11,984 nt of DNA from Prolixibacteraceae bacterium (lineage in GTDB: Bacteria; Bacteroidota; Bacteroidia; Bacteroidales; Prolixibacteraceae), in assembly GCA_003516705.1 (NCBI GenBank), contig DPCJ01000053.1:6201-18184 (forward strand). The letters are read 5' to 3'. Below the pieces are notes generated by a model that saw only the letters and a program-made list of their open reading frames with translations, was not told the origin of the DNA and ran no database searches. Below are positions 1 through 6,166 of this stretch, piece after piece. The stretch's first letter is position 1; each line of letters begins with the position of its first letter. The position numbers and the translations under genes are program-made.

Positions 1-1327
1 CTTTTGACCCAAACGCGGTGGCTTCCACCAGTGCACGGAAAATTCGCGGGGCATCAGAACCCAGGTTCAGCCCGGCAATCGCACCTTTCAGGTTCTGGTT
101 GGCATCGGGTGTACGACGGCCATTCATCCAGTCGAGTGCTACAATACCGCTTTCGCCAATCGGAATCTTTGCAGCCTCTTCGCTCAGTTTTGCAATGATT
201 TTATCAGAAGTTTCGTCAAGCACTTTCTGTTTTGTGGCCTCATCTAATAATGAAGATTCTGCAAGAATATTTTCCAGTGGCCATTCGAGCAGGCGTTTAA
301 ACCATGCATAAATATCGCCGAAAGCAGACTGTCCGGCTTCAAGCCCGAGCATTCCCGGAACAATTGAACCGTCAACCTGACCGCAAATTCCTTTCACCAA
401 TTTATCACCAACTTCATCCATCGGGGCAATCAACATATCGCAGGTTGAAGTTCCCATCACTTTCGAAAGATAGTAAGGTTCAATTTCAGCACCCACTGCA
501 CCCAAATGAGCATCGAAAGCGCCAACGCCCACAACCACATCAGTCGAAAGACCTAATTTTGCTGCCCATTCAGCTGTCAGTCTTCCGGCTGAAACATCGC
601 ACGTAAACGTTTCTTTGTATAAACGGTCACGCAGTCCGCTTAACAGCGGGTCGAGCGCTACAAGAAAATCTTCAGCCGGTAATCCGTTAAAAGCCTCGTG
701 CCACATGGCTTTGTGGCCTGCTGCGCAACGACTTCTTTTTAATGTTTTCGGATTTGTGTAACCTGTTAAAACTGCCGGAATCCAATCGCAATGCTCCACC
801 CATGAATAAGCTGCACGGAAAACTCCGGCATCTTCGCGGATTACATGAAGCAATTTTGCCCAGAACCATTCCGAAGAATAAATTCCGCCCTCGAATTTGG
901 TGAAATCGATCTGCCATTTTCCGGCAAGTTGATTAATCTCCTCGGCTTCTTTAACCGCTGTGTGGTCTTTCCACAGCACAAACATGGCATTCGGATTTTC
1001 TTCGAATCCCGGAGTTAACGAAAGCGGAACCCCTTTTTCGTCAACCGCTATCGGGGTTGAACCGGTGGTATCGACTGAAATACCTACCACATTTTCGGCC
1101 ACTCCTGCCGGCGAAAGTTTCAACGCTTCTTTTATGGTGTATTCCAAACCTTCGAGATAATCTTTCGGGTGCTGGCGAAACCTGTTGTTTGGGGCATCGC
1201 AATACTGTTGTTTTTTCCAGCGCGGGTAATAAAACACAGCACTGGCCACTTCTTCGCCTGTGGCTGTATTTACAATTAACGAACGAACCGAATCGGTTCC
1301 GTAATCTAGTCCGATAGTGTATTTCAT
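1..1327 (-). CDS. araB: L-ribulokinase AraB, 3' end cut off by the window
   Basis: Cytoplasmic FGGY-family sugar kinase that phosphorylates L-ribulose to L-ribulose-5-phosphate in the AraA-AraB-AraD route. I translated it by hand from the ATG at 1327-1325; 442 codons are visible of the roughly 560 usual in the family, so about 120 C-terminal residues lie outside. It begins MKYTIGLDYGTDSVR, the N-terminal phosphate-binding loop, and then shows YPRWKKQQYCDAPNN, FVLWKDHTAV, GGIYSSEWFWAKLLH, GVGAFDAHLGAVG with the likely catalytic Asp at residue 272, GTSTCD, GICGQVDGS, GLEAGQSAFGDIYAWF and LDWMNGRRTPDANQ. These follow Escherichia coli AraB closely from memory, which separates it from xylulokinase or glycerol kinase. 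No frameshift was seen. There is no Shine-Dalgarno. It lies 196 bp downstream of araD on the same strand, with no TAnnTTTG box in the gap, so it is probably co-transcribed. AraA and a transporter may follow outside the window (inference). Confidence 0.96.
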   Translation of the reverse strand, partial: MKYTIGLDYGTDSVRSLIVNTATGEEVASAVFYYPRWKKQQYCDAPNNRFRQHPKDYLEGLEYTIKEALKLSPAGVAENVVGISVDTTGSTPIAVDEKGVPLSLTPGFEENPNAMFVLWKDHTAVKEAEEINQLAGKWQIDFTKFEGGIYSSEWFWAKLLHVIREDAGVFRAAYSWVEHCDWIPAVLTGYTNPKTLKRSRCAAGHKAMWHEAFNGLPAEDFLVALDPLLSGLRDRLYKETFTCDVSAGRLTAEWAAKLGLSTDVVVGVGAFDAHLGAVGAEIEPYYLSKVMGTSTCDMLIAPMDEVGDKLVKGICGQVDGSIVPGMLGLEAGQSAFGDIYAWFKRLLEWPLENILAESSLLDEATKQKVLDETSDKIIAKLSEEAAKIPIGESGIVALDWMNGRRTPDANQNLKGAIAGLNLGSDAPRIFRALVEATAFGSK

Positions 1328-1333
1328 TTGATT

Positions 1334-1406
1334 GATTATTTATTAATGATTATTGATTATTTGATACTGGATGCTGTGGATACTGGATACTGGATACTGG
1401 ATGAAG
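1334..1406. repeat. 7-bp tandem words GATTATT and GATACTG
   Basis: On the plus strand the gap between araB and araD starts with heptamers: GATTATT at 1334, 1348 and 1355 with a variant at 1341, then GATACTG at 1363, variant GATGCTG at 1370, a 2-bp slip, GATACTG at 1379, 1386 and 1393, and a variant at 1400. The 7-bp register is kept apart from one 1-bp and one 2-bp slip. It lies just upstream of the araB start codon, in the likely leader or intercistronic RNA. No protein reading is credible. The remainder, 1407-1454, is AT-rich with scattered GATTG and TTGAG words and nothing else recognised. Confidence 0.8.
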
Positions 1407-1454
1407 AATTGAGACTTGTTGTGATTGATTGAGATCGATTGTTTTGTCTTTATT

Positions 1455-1524
1455 ATCCAACTCGTAACCTGCAACCTGAATCCTGTAACTTGCAACATGT
1501 AATCCATTACTCGCAACCCGAAAC
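1455..1524. repeat. Ten in-phase heptamers, consensus YYGNAAC, ending in the araD stop codon
   Basis: Ten consecutive heptamers fill exactly 70 bp on the plus strand: ATCCAAC, TCGTAAC, CTGCAAC, CTGAATC, CTGTAAC, TTGCAAC, ATGTAAT, CCATTAC, TCGCAAC and CCGAAAC. On the coding strand of the neighbouring genes the unit reads GTTNCRR. The last unit shares base 1524 with the TAG stop codon of araD, so the array starts directly where translation of araD ends. The copies are degenerate in sequence but keep perfect 7-bp spacing. Confidence 0.85.
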
Positions 1525-2210
1525 TAACCCTGTCCGTAATACGCATTTTTACCGTGTTTGCGCAGAAAATGCTTGTCAAGTAATGCCTGATCCATTGTTG
1601 TTTTGGGGTTTAAAGTCAGTGAGCGGAAGGTCATTTTAGCTACTTCTTCCATCACTACTGCATTATGCACAGCATCTTCGGCATTTTTTCCCCACGAAAA
1701 AGGGCCGTGGTTGTTGACCAAAACTCCAGGAATCATATCCGGATTCAGATCTTTAAACCTTTCAACAATCACATTTCCTGTCTCTTTTTCGTATTCACCT
1801 TCAATTTCGGTTTTTGTCATTTTGCGGGTACATGGAATTTCGCCATAAAAATAGTCGGCGTGTGTGGTTCCGATGGCCGGAATCCCTTTGCCAGCCTGCG
1901 CCCATGAAGTTGCCCATTCAGAATGCGTATGTACAACTCCGCCTATATTTTGAAACTTCCGGTACAGCACAAGGTGAGTTGGCGTGTCGCTCGACGGTTT
2001 CAGTTTTCCGTCCACAACTTCTCCATTGAGGTTTACCACAACCATGTCCGACGCCTTCATTTTATCGTATGAAACCCCGCTGGGTTTTATAACCACAAGC
2101 CCTTTGCTGCGGTCGATTCCACTTACATTTCCCCAGGTAAAAATCACAAGGCCGTGTTTAACCAAATCAAGGTTAGCCTGAAAAACCTGTTCTTTTAATT
2201 GTTCCAACAT
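1524..2210 (-). CDS. araD: L-ribulose-5-phosphate 4-epimerase AraD
   Basis: Zinc-dependent class II aldolase-fold enzyme that converts L-ribulose-5-phosphate to D-xylulose-5-phosphate by a retro-aldol step, feeding arabinose into the pentose phosphate pathway in the cytoplasm. At 228 residues it is close to the 231 of E. coli AraD and very similar throughout from memory: TWGNVS (25-30), KPSGV (42-46), PSSDTPTH (72-79), HTH with likely zinc ligands His94 and His96, third ligand His168 in NNHGPFSWGKNAEDAVHNA, Asp75 and catalytic Asp119 in THADYFYGEIPCTRKMT, and a C-terminal AYYGQ whose second Tyr (225) matches the catalytic tyrosine. All expected active-site residues are present. The ATG at 2210 matches the family N-terminus MLEQLK. 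It sits between the GH97 gene (174 bp upstream) and araB (196 bp downstream). Its stop codon touches a heptamer array. Confidence 0.97.
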   Translation of the reverse strand: MLEQLKEQVFQANLDLVKHGLVIFTWGNVSGIDRSKGLVVIKPSGVSYDKMKASDMVVVNLNGEVVDGKLKPSSDTPTHLVLYRKFQNIGGVVHTHSEWATSWAQAGKGIPAIGTTHADYFYGEIPCTRKMTKTEIEGEYEKETGNVIVERFKDLNPDMIPGVLVNNHGPFSWGKNAEDAVHNAVVMEEVAKMTFRSLTLNPKTTMDQALLDKHFLRKHGKNAYYGQG

Positions 2211-2219
2211 ACTTTTTTA

Positions 2220-2280
2220 GTTTCGAGTTTAAAGTTGTATAGCTTTTGGCTACTGGTAACCAGCAATTGGCTTTTGACAG
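2220..2280. repeat. Degenerate heptamer-type array upstream of araD
   Basis: Nine bp upstream of the araD start codon the plus strand reads GTTTCGA (2220), GTTTAAA (2227) and GTTGTAT (2234), the GTTNCRR heptamer in the opposite orientation to the array at the araD stop. It continues with a second word set (GGCTACT, GGTAACC, AGCAATT, GGCTTTT at 2248, 2255, 2262 and 2269) that contains the palindrome CTGGTAACCAG. Periodicity is weaker here than in the other arrays. Confidence 0.55.
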
Positions 2281-2352
2281 TTATGACATTGGAGACAAAT
2301 GCAGGTTATTGCAGTAGTTTTGCTTTCATTAAATTCTTTCTTTTTCATTCTC

Positions 2353-2384
2353 GCATTCATGCATTATTGCATTCACGCATTATT
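2353..2384. repeat. Four-copy 8-bp tandem repeat touching the GH97 stop codon
   Basis: Four contiguous octamers on the plus strand: GCATTCAT, GCATTATT, GCATTCAC and GCATTATT. They end at 2384, and the GH97 stop codon (TAA on the minus strand) is 2387-2385, so on the coding strand the array begins on the base after the stop. A fifth degenerate unit may precede it (around 2345-2352). The rest of the gap (2281-2344) holds nothing recognisable. Confidence 0.8.
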
Positions 2385-4319
2385 TTACTCAATCCACGCT
2401 GCAAATCCGCCGCCCGGTGCCATTTTTATTTTTACAACGTCGCCTTTTTTTACTGCTGTGGTTTTTTGCTCAGCAATTTCAGCATTTTCCTTTGTTTTTT
2501 CAGTGTCAGAGAAACTTGTCATTTTATAACTGCCATCTCCCAGAAAATCAAGTTTTACTTCCAGTTCACGTTCAAAACTGTTGGTCATGGCCCCAACAAA
2601 CCATGTTTTTCCTGAACGCCGTGCCATGGTAATATATTCTGAAACAGCACCATTCAGCACTCTTGTTTCATCCCAAACCGATTGTACTTTTTTCAAAAAG
2701 TCCTCACCGGTTTGACCATAATAATGTTTTGGATGGTCGCAGGCAACCATATACGGACTGTCGAAAATTACAAACTGCGCCAGTGTATTTGACCGCGTAC
2801 CCTGAACCTGTGCCGGTGTTCCGTTTTGAAACTTATCGGGATTTCGGTTTAGAAAGCCACCCGGCGTAAAATCCATCGGGCCTGCCAACATTCGTGTAAA
2901 AGGCAGCCTGCACAAGTGTTCGGGAGTAATTCTGAGCGACCATTTGTTGTACTCGTTACCCAAAACACCTTCACGTGTTACAAGATTCGGGTAAGTACGT
3001 TGCCACCCATCGGGTTTGAATGCCCCATGAAAATCGACCATCAAGTGGTATTTGGCCGCTGTTTTCACCACACGGTGGTACCAGTTTACCATTTCCTGGT
3101 CGTCGCTGTCCATAAAATCAATTTTGATTCCGGCGATTCCCCATTTTTCGTACAAGGCACAAGCTTCTTCAAAGTTACCGCGATCAACATCGGTATTGTA
3201 CAACCACAACCAGCATCGCACATTCTTACTTTTCGCATACGCCAAAATTTCGGGCATGTTTAACTGAGGAGCTACCTTTTTGATGTCAGCATCCTTTTGG
3301 TTGAACGGTCCATACCACTGCCAATCGATAAGCATGTATGGCCAACCCATTTTTGCTGCCAGGTCGATGTATTCAAAAATTACGGGTTGTTCCATTTTTA
3401 CTTCGCCGCTCCACCAATGATCCCACGCACTGATTCCGGGTTTAATCCACGACGGGTCTGCAATTTCGCAAGGGTCATTCAGATTGGCTATGATTTCAGA
3501 TTCAATCAGTTTACCGGGAGTTTCGGCCAGCATAATTACCCGCCAGGGTGTTTGGTGAGGTGTTTTGAAATTCACTTTAGCACCGTTTTCGGGTTGCCCT
3601 TTGCGTGGCGATAATGCAGTCCGAAGATTAAAATCACCCTGTTTACCCGATGATTTCAGGTACATTCCGGCATAATTATCAATGTCAGCTTCGGTTATAG
3701 CAGCGTAACATTTGTCGTTGATTTTAAGCGTCAGCGGTAGGCCAATCACCATTTCAGGAGTAATTTCGTTAATAGTTCTTTCAAAATGTTCAACTTCCTG
3801 CGAAGTGGTGTAGCTGCCATAATTTACAGCCCAACAAGTGTGGTTACCGGTAAAACTGAAATGTGTTAATTCATCAGTAATTACATATTCATGCGAAGAA
3901 AACTGCCCGGGAAAAACAGTTCTGAAACCCACGCCATCATTAAAAATCCTGAATTCAAGATTGATGAGCCGTTGTGGAGATCTGATTTCCTGCAATTCAA
4001 GAATCAAACTATTGTGTTGATTCCGAACCGATTCGAATCTTTTCAGCACAGGTTTCCATGTTTCATCAACCGAAAAGGTTTTATCAGTAAGCACTTTCAA
4101 ATCGTTACCCAGTGGTGGTGCCTGTGCAAACTGAAACGAAACGACTGAAGGTTCAACTACCGGAGTGCCGTTAAATTCAACTGCATACATGATTTCGTGT
4201 TCAATGTTTACAGTAACAGAAATTTTTCCATCGGGCGATTGAACACGAAAATCGGCTGCCGGTGCAATAATTCCGGAAATGATTAATAAACAGGTCAGTA
4301 GTAATGATTTAATTGTCAT
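2385..4319 (-). CDS. Secreted GH97 glycoside hydrolase, retaining type (alpha-galactosidase / beta-L-arabinopyranosidase candidate)
   Basis: A 644-residue exported glycosidase. Residues 1-21 are a signal peptide (Lys, LLLTCLLIISGIIA core, cleavage near APA-AD), so it acts in the periplasm or at the cell surface. The N-terminal beta-sandwich of GH97 (FRVQSPDGKISVTVNIE onward, about 23-270) is followed by a (beta/alpha)8 barrel (about 290-560: SWIKPGISAWDHWW, MLIDWQWYGPF, RCWLWLYN, GIAGIKIDFMDSDDQ, MVDFHGAFKPDGWQRTYPN, TREGVLGNEYNKW) and a C-terminal beta domain. Asp401 in GIKIDF fits the nucleophile of retaining GH97 enzymes; Glu456, 55 residues later, or Glu450 could be the acid/base, to be fixed by alignment. 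SusB-like inverting alpha-glucosidases lack that Asp. The araD-araB linkage favours beta-L-arabinopyranosidase or alpha-galactosidase activity; this is inference. It is the first gene of the operon. No confident promoter or Shine-Dalgarno was seen upstream. Confidence 0.93.
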   Translation of the reverse strand: MTIKSLLLTCLLIISGIIAPAADFRVQSPDGKISVTVNIEHEIMYAVEFNGTPVVEPSVVSFQFAQAPPLGNDLKVLTDKTFSVDETWKPVLKRFESVRNQHNSLILELQEIRSPQRLINLEFRIFNDGVGFRTVFPGQFSSHEYVITDELTHFSFTGNHTCWAVNYGSYTTSQEVEHFERTINEITPEMVIGLPLTLKINDKCYAAITEADIDNYAGMYLKSSGKQGDFNLRTALSPRKGQPENGAKVNFKTPHQTPWRVIMLAETPGKLIESEIIANLNDPCEIADPSWIKPGISAWDHWWSGEVKMEQPVIFEYIDLAAKMGWPYMLIDWQWYGPFNQKDADIKKVAPQLNMPEILAYAKSKNVRCWLWLYNTDVDRGNFEEACALYEKWGIAGIKIDFMDSDDQEMVNWYHRVVKTAAKYHLMVDFHGAFKPDGWQRTYPNLVTREGVLGNEYNKWSLRITPEHLCRLPFTRMLAGPMDFTPGGFLNRNPDKFQNGTPAQVQGTRSNTLAQFVIFDSPYMVACDHPKHYYGQTGEDFLKKVQSVWDETRVLNGAVSEYITMARRSGKTWFVGAMTNSFERELEVKLDFLGDGSYKMTSFSDTEKTKENAEIAEQKTTAVKKGDVVKIKMAPGGGFAAWIE

Positions 4320-4410
4320 AGTTCAGATTTTGATTGACGAAATAATTTGAAGCGTAAAAATAACACTTACATGATAACCGCAAAACTTTTTTAAAAGAAA
4401 CAAGAAATTG

Positions 4411-4448
4411 CAAAAATAAAAAAGCCCTGACGCTTTCGTCAGGGCTTT
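4411..4448 (-). terminator. Rho-independent terminator of the hsp20 gene
   Basis: A perfect 12-bp inverted repeat, AAAGCCCTGACG (4421-4432) and CGTCAGGGCTTT (4437-4448), has a 4-base loop. Read on the minus strand the hairpin is followed by a T-rich run (TTTTTTATTTTT). It lies about 45 bp past the hsp20 stop codon and insulates that gene from the GH97 operon further along the same strand. An A-run also precedes the hairpin only on the minus-strand 3' side, so the direction is clear. Confidence 0.93.
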
Positions 4449-4493
4449 GCAAAACAAAACCTATTCAATCAAACTAAACCAAACAAACCAATC

Positions 4494-4943
4494 TTACAAA
4501 ACTTTTATATCCACAGGTGCTTTTTCAAGCGCTTCTTCTTTTTTCGGAAGGACAATGTTCAGAATACCGTTTTCAAATTTTGCATCAATACCTTCGGCAT
4601 TAACCGATTGCGGAATTTTAAACTGCTTTTCGAAATTATAAACATCGAATTCGCGGCGTACAAATTTGTATTCTTCATTGTTCCGGCTTTCAGTTTCCTT
4701 ATTATCCACTTTAATGGTCAGCATTTCGTTGTGGAAGTTAATTTTCATGTCTTCCTTCGTAAACCCCGGCAACATCATTTCAATTCTGAAATCATTTTCC
4801 GATTCAAAAATGTTGATAGCCGGTTTGCGGCAGTTCTGCAGGTAGTTCTCATGGTAATCGTTGGTCAGAAAACTGTTCATCATTTCGTTTACCAAATTTT
4901 TGTTCACACTGTAACGGGGCTGATAAAATCTAACTAAGTTCAT
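4494..4943 (-). CDS. Small heat-shock protein, Hsp20/alpha-crystallin family
   Basis: ATP-independent holdase chaperone that binds unfolding proteins in the cytoplasm and forms oligomers. It has 149 residues, a normal length. The alpha-crystallin domain runs from about 39 (KPAINIFESENDFRIEMMLPGF) to about 135, with the typical signature AKFENGILNIVLPK at 121-134. The C-terminal tail holds the IxI/V oligomerisation motif as IKV (146-148). The short N-terminal arm (MNLVRFYQPRYSVNKNLVNEMMNSFL) is usual for Bacteroidota members. The ATG at 4943 is fixed by an AGGAG nine bases upstream. It is a single-gene unit with its own terminator and is divergent from trmD. No CIRCE-type inverted repeat was seen upstream, so heat control, if any, is not readable from the sequence. 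Confidence 0.95.
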   Translation of the reverse strand: MNLVRFYQPRYSVNKNLVNEMMNSFLTNDYHENYLQNCRKPAINIFESENDFRIEMMLPGFTKEDMKINFHNEMLTIKVDNKETESRNNEEYKFVRREFDVYNFEKQFKIPQSVNAEGIDAKFENGILNIVLPKKEEALEKAPVDIKVL

Positions 4944-4952
4944 AATTTGTTT

Positions 4953-4957
4953 CTCCT
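4953..4957 (-). promoter_or_regulatory. Strong Shine-Dalgarno (AGGAG) before hsp20
   Basis: The minus strand reads ATAGGAGAAACAAATT and then ATG, giving AGGAG with a 9-base spacer. It settles the hsp20 start. It stands out because none of the other intact starts in this window has a comparable purine box, in line with the weak Shine-Dalgarno use known for Bacteroidota. Confidence 0.75.
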
Positions 4958-5016
4958 ATTTTTAAATTGTTTAACTTTTAAAATGTTTCATGACCCTTAA
5001 AAATCAATTCCTGTTC

Positions 5017-5048
5017 CAATAATACAAAAACGGAAAATCAACCGACAA
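5017..5048 (-). promoter_or_regulatory. Candidate promoter of hsp20
   Basis: On the minus strand TATTATTG (5024-5017) matches 7 of 8 positions of the Bacteroidota -7 consensus TAnnTTTG, with a TTG (5048-5046) 21 bp upstream as a possible -33 box. It would give a leader of about 65 nt before the ATG. The match is suggestive only. Confidence 0.4.
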
Positions 5049-5054
5049 ATCACT

Positions 5055-5062
5055 TATTTTTG
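5055..5062 (+). promoter_or_regulatory. Second TAnnTTTG box upstream of trmD
   Basis: TATTTTTG matches the Bacteroidota -7 consensus exactly on the plus strand, about 130 bp before the trmD start. No clear -33 TTG lies at the right distance. It could be an alternative distal trmD promoter or the start of a short leader RNA; the sequence is AT-rich, so a chance match is possible. Confidence 0.35.
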
Positions 5063-5161
5063 TGCCACATCGTCAGAATACATCTGTTTCGTACTGCAAT
5101 TTTGTCTCAAAATGTGTATTTACGCTTTGTTGTTTCTCATTTTCAATTTCGTTTTAAACTT

Positions 5162-5169
5162 TACCTTTG
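5162..5169 (+). promoter_or_regulatory. Promoter -7 box of trmD
   Basis: TACCTTTG matches TAnnTTTG exactly and sits in the common context TTACCTTTGCA. Transcription would begin around 5176, about 14 nt before the ATG at 5190. This argues against the upstream in-frame ATG at 5112, which would lie outside the transcript. The -33 region is not distinct. Confidence 0.6.
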
Positions 5170-5189
5170 CACAACTGAATCAGAAAATC

Positions 5190-5882
5190 ATGAGAATTGA
5201 CATTATCACTGTTTTGCCTGAAATACTGGAAAGTCCGCTGAACTTTTCCATCATCAAAAGAGCCCGGGATAAAGGGCTTGCTGAAATTGTTGTACACAAC
5301 CTGCGCGACTATTCCGACGACAAACACCGACGTGTAGATGATTATTCGTTTAGCAAAGGAGCCGGAATGGTGATGGCGATTCAACCCATTGAAAAAGCCA
5401 TCGAAAAACTGAAAAGCGAACGCAATTACGACGAGATTATTTACACAACGCCCGACGGAAAAGTATTCGACCAGAAAACCGCAAATATTTTGTCGATGAA
5501 CAAAAATATTATCATCCTTTGCGGACATTACAAAGGAATTGACCAGCGCATTCGTGACCATTATATTACACTCGAAATTTCGATTGGCGATTATGTACTT
5601 ACCGGCGGCGAACTTGCAGCGGCAGTGATTACCGACAGTGTGGTACGCTTACTCCCGGGAGTTTTATCTGATGAAACATCAGCGCTTACTGATTCTTTTC
5701 AGGATAATTTGCTGAGTCCGCCGGTTTACACCCGCCCGGCAGAATACAAGGGAATGAAAGTTCCCGATGTTTTGCTTTCGGGTAACGACAAGCTCATCGA
5801 AAATTGGAAACACGACCAGTCCATTGAAAGAACGAAGCGCCTCAGACCTGATTTGTACAGGAAATATCTTGGGGAAGAATGA
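5190..5882 (+). CDS. trmD: tRNA (guanine-N1-)-methyltransferase TrmD
   Basis: Essential SAM-dependent enzyme that makes m1G37 next to the anticodon and so prevents +1 frameshifting. From the ATG at 5190 it has 230 residues, shorter than the 255 of E. coli because the C-terminal tail is short. SPOUT trefoil-knot signatures are clear: IILCGHYKGIDQR (108-120) and SIGDYVLTGGELAA (131-144). Arg153 in SVVRLLPGVL and Asp168 in ALTDSF match the catalytic Arg154/Asp169 pair of E. coli. The C-terminal tRNA-binding part has YTRPAEYKGMKVPDVLLSGN. An in-frame ATG 26 codons upstream would add a hydrophobic stretch unlike the family start MRIDIITVLPE, and a promoter box covers that stretch. It stands alone here, without rimM, rpsP or rplS beside it, and is convergent with recQ. 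Confidence 0.97.
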   Translation: MRIDIITVLPEILESPLNFSIIKRARDKGLAEIVVHNLRDYSDDKHRRVDDYSFSKGAGMVMAIQPIEKAIEKLKSERNYDEIIYTTPDGKVFDQKTANILSMNKNIIILCGHYKGIDQRIRDHYITLEISIGDYVLTGGELAAAVITDSVVRLLPGVLSDETSALTDSFQDNLLSPPVYTRPAEYKGMKVPDVLLSGNDKLIENWKHDQSIERTKRLRPDLYRKYLGEE

Positions 5883-6007
5883 CAATACAAAAATGCTACA
5901 ATTCGTGAATGCTATAATGGAAGAATTTGAAAATGAATTTAAAAATCATTGGTGTCCGGTAAAAAAATATTCAATCCATTTACACCACGGTAATGTCAAT
6001 TCATATA

Positions 6008-6166
6008 CTAATGTGTCGCCCCGATGGGGCTTTGTTTTTACTTTTCTCTGATTTTCTACCATATTGCCGCAGCTACGCTGCTTCTATAAAAGCGACTGCG
6101 TCGCGACATTATGGTAGTCAATGAATTATAAAAATTCAGTATAGCTACGTAGCAGCGACATTATTC
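6008..6166. repeat. Cluster of four 27-bp hairpin units, two in each orientation (REP-like)
   Basis: Four related units lie at 6008-6034 (+), 6059-6085 (+), 6088-6114 (-) and 6140-6166 (-). Each has a lead-in like CATAATGTC, then a 13-bp hairpin beginning GC and ending GC, usually followed by TT. The hairpins are GCCCC-GAT-GGGGC, GCAGC-TAC-GCTGC, GCGAC-GCA-GTCGC and GCTGC-TAC-GTAGC, each read along its own orientation. The stem bases differ between copies but pairing is kept (one G.T pair in the fourth). Units 2 and 3 face each other 2 bp apart, and their lead-ins CTACCATA and TATGGTAG form an outer stem enclosing both hairpins. The arrangement resembles REP/BIME elements moved by RAYT transposases. 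None is present in the window. Confidence 0.75.
6018..6040 (+). terminator. Possible terminator of trmD
   Basis: GCCCC-GAT-GGGGC (6018-6030) followed by TTTGTTTTTA has the form of a rho-independent terminator on the plus strand, about 135 bp past the trmD stop codon. It is also the hairpin of the first unit of the repeat cluster, so the repeat may serve as the terminator. The distance and the interrupted T-run keep confidence moderate. Confidence 0.45.

Noticed and set aside
1334..1524. CRISPR array between araB and araD
   Set aside because: The repeats are 7 bp with no spacers between them and no cas genes nearby.
1343..1579. Minus-strand open frame of 78 codons across the araB-araD gap
   Set aside because: It reads through the heptamer arrays and into the araD end in another frame; the apparent motifs (QVTGFRLQVTS) are translated 7-bp repeats.
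4351..4370. AAGCG...CACTT near-palindrome upstream of GH97 as an arabinose-regulator operator
   Set aside because: Arms match at only 4 of 5 positions and I have no reliable operator consensus to compare.
4355..4385. TATTTTTA with TTTTG 18 bp upstream as a GH97 operon promoter on the minus strand
   Set aside because: Only 6 of 8 bases fit TAnnTTTG, the spacing is short, and the region is very AT-rich. It may be real but cannot be supported.
5112..5189. N-terminal extension of trmD from the ATG at 5112
   Set aside because: The TrmD family starts at MRIDIITVLPE, and the best promoter box (5162-5169) lies inside the extension. The hydrophobic stretch it would encode is not expected for a cytoplasmic enzyme.
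5893..6051. Short plus-strand frame (52 codons, MLQFVNAIMEEF...) after trmD
   Set aside because: It runs through the inverted repeat and the first hairpin unit, has no promoter or ribosome site, and resembles no family I recognise.
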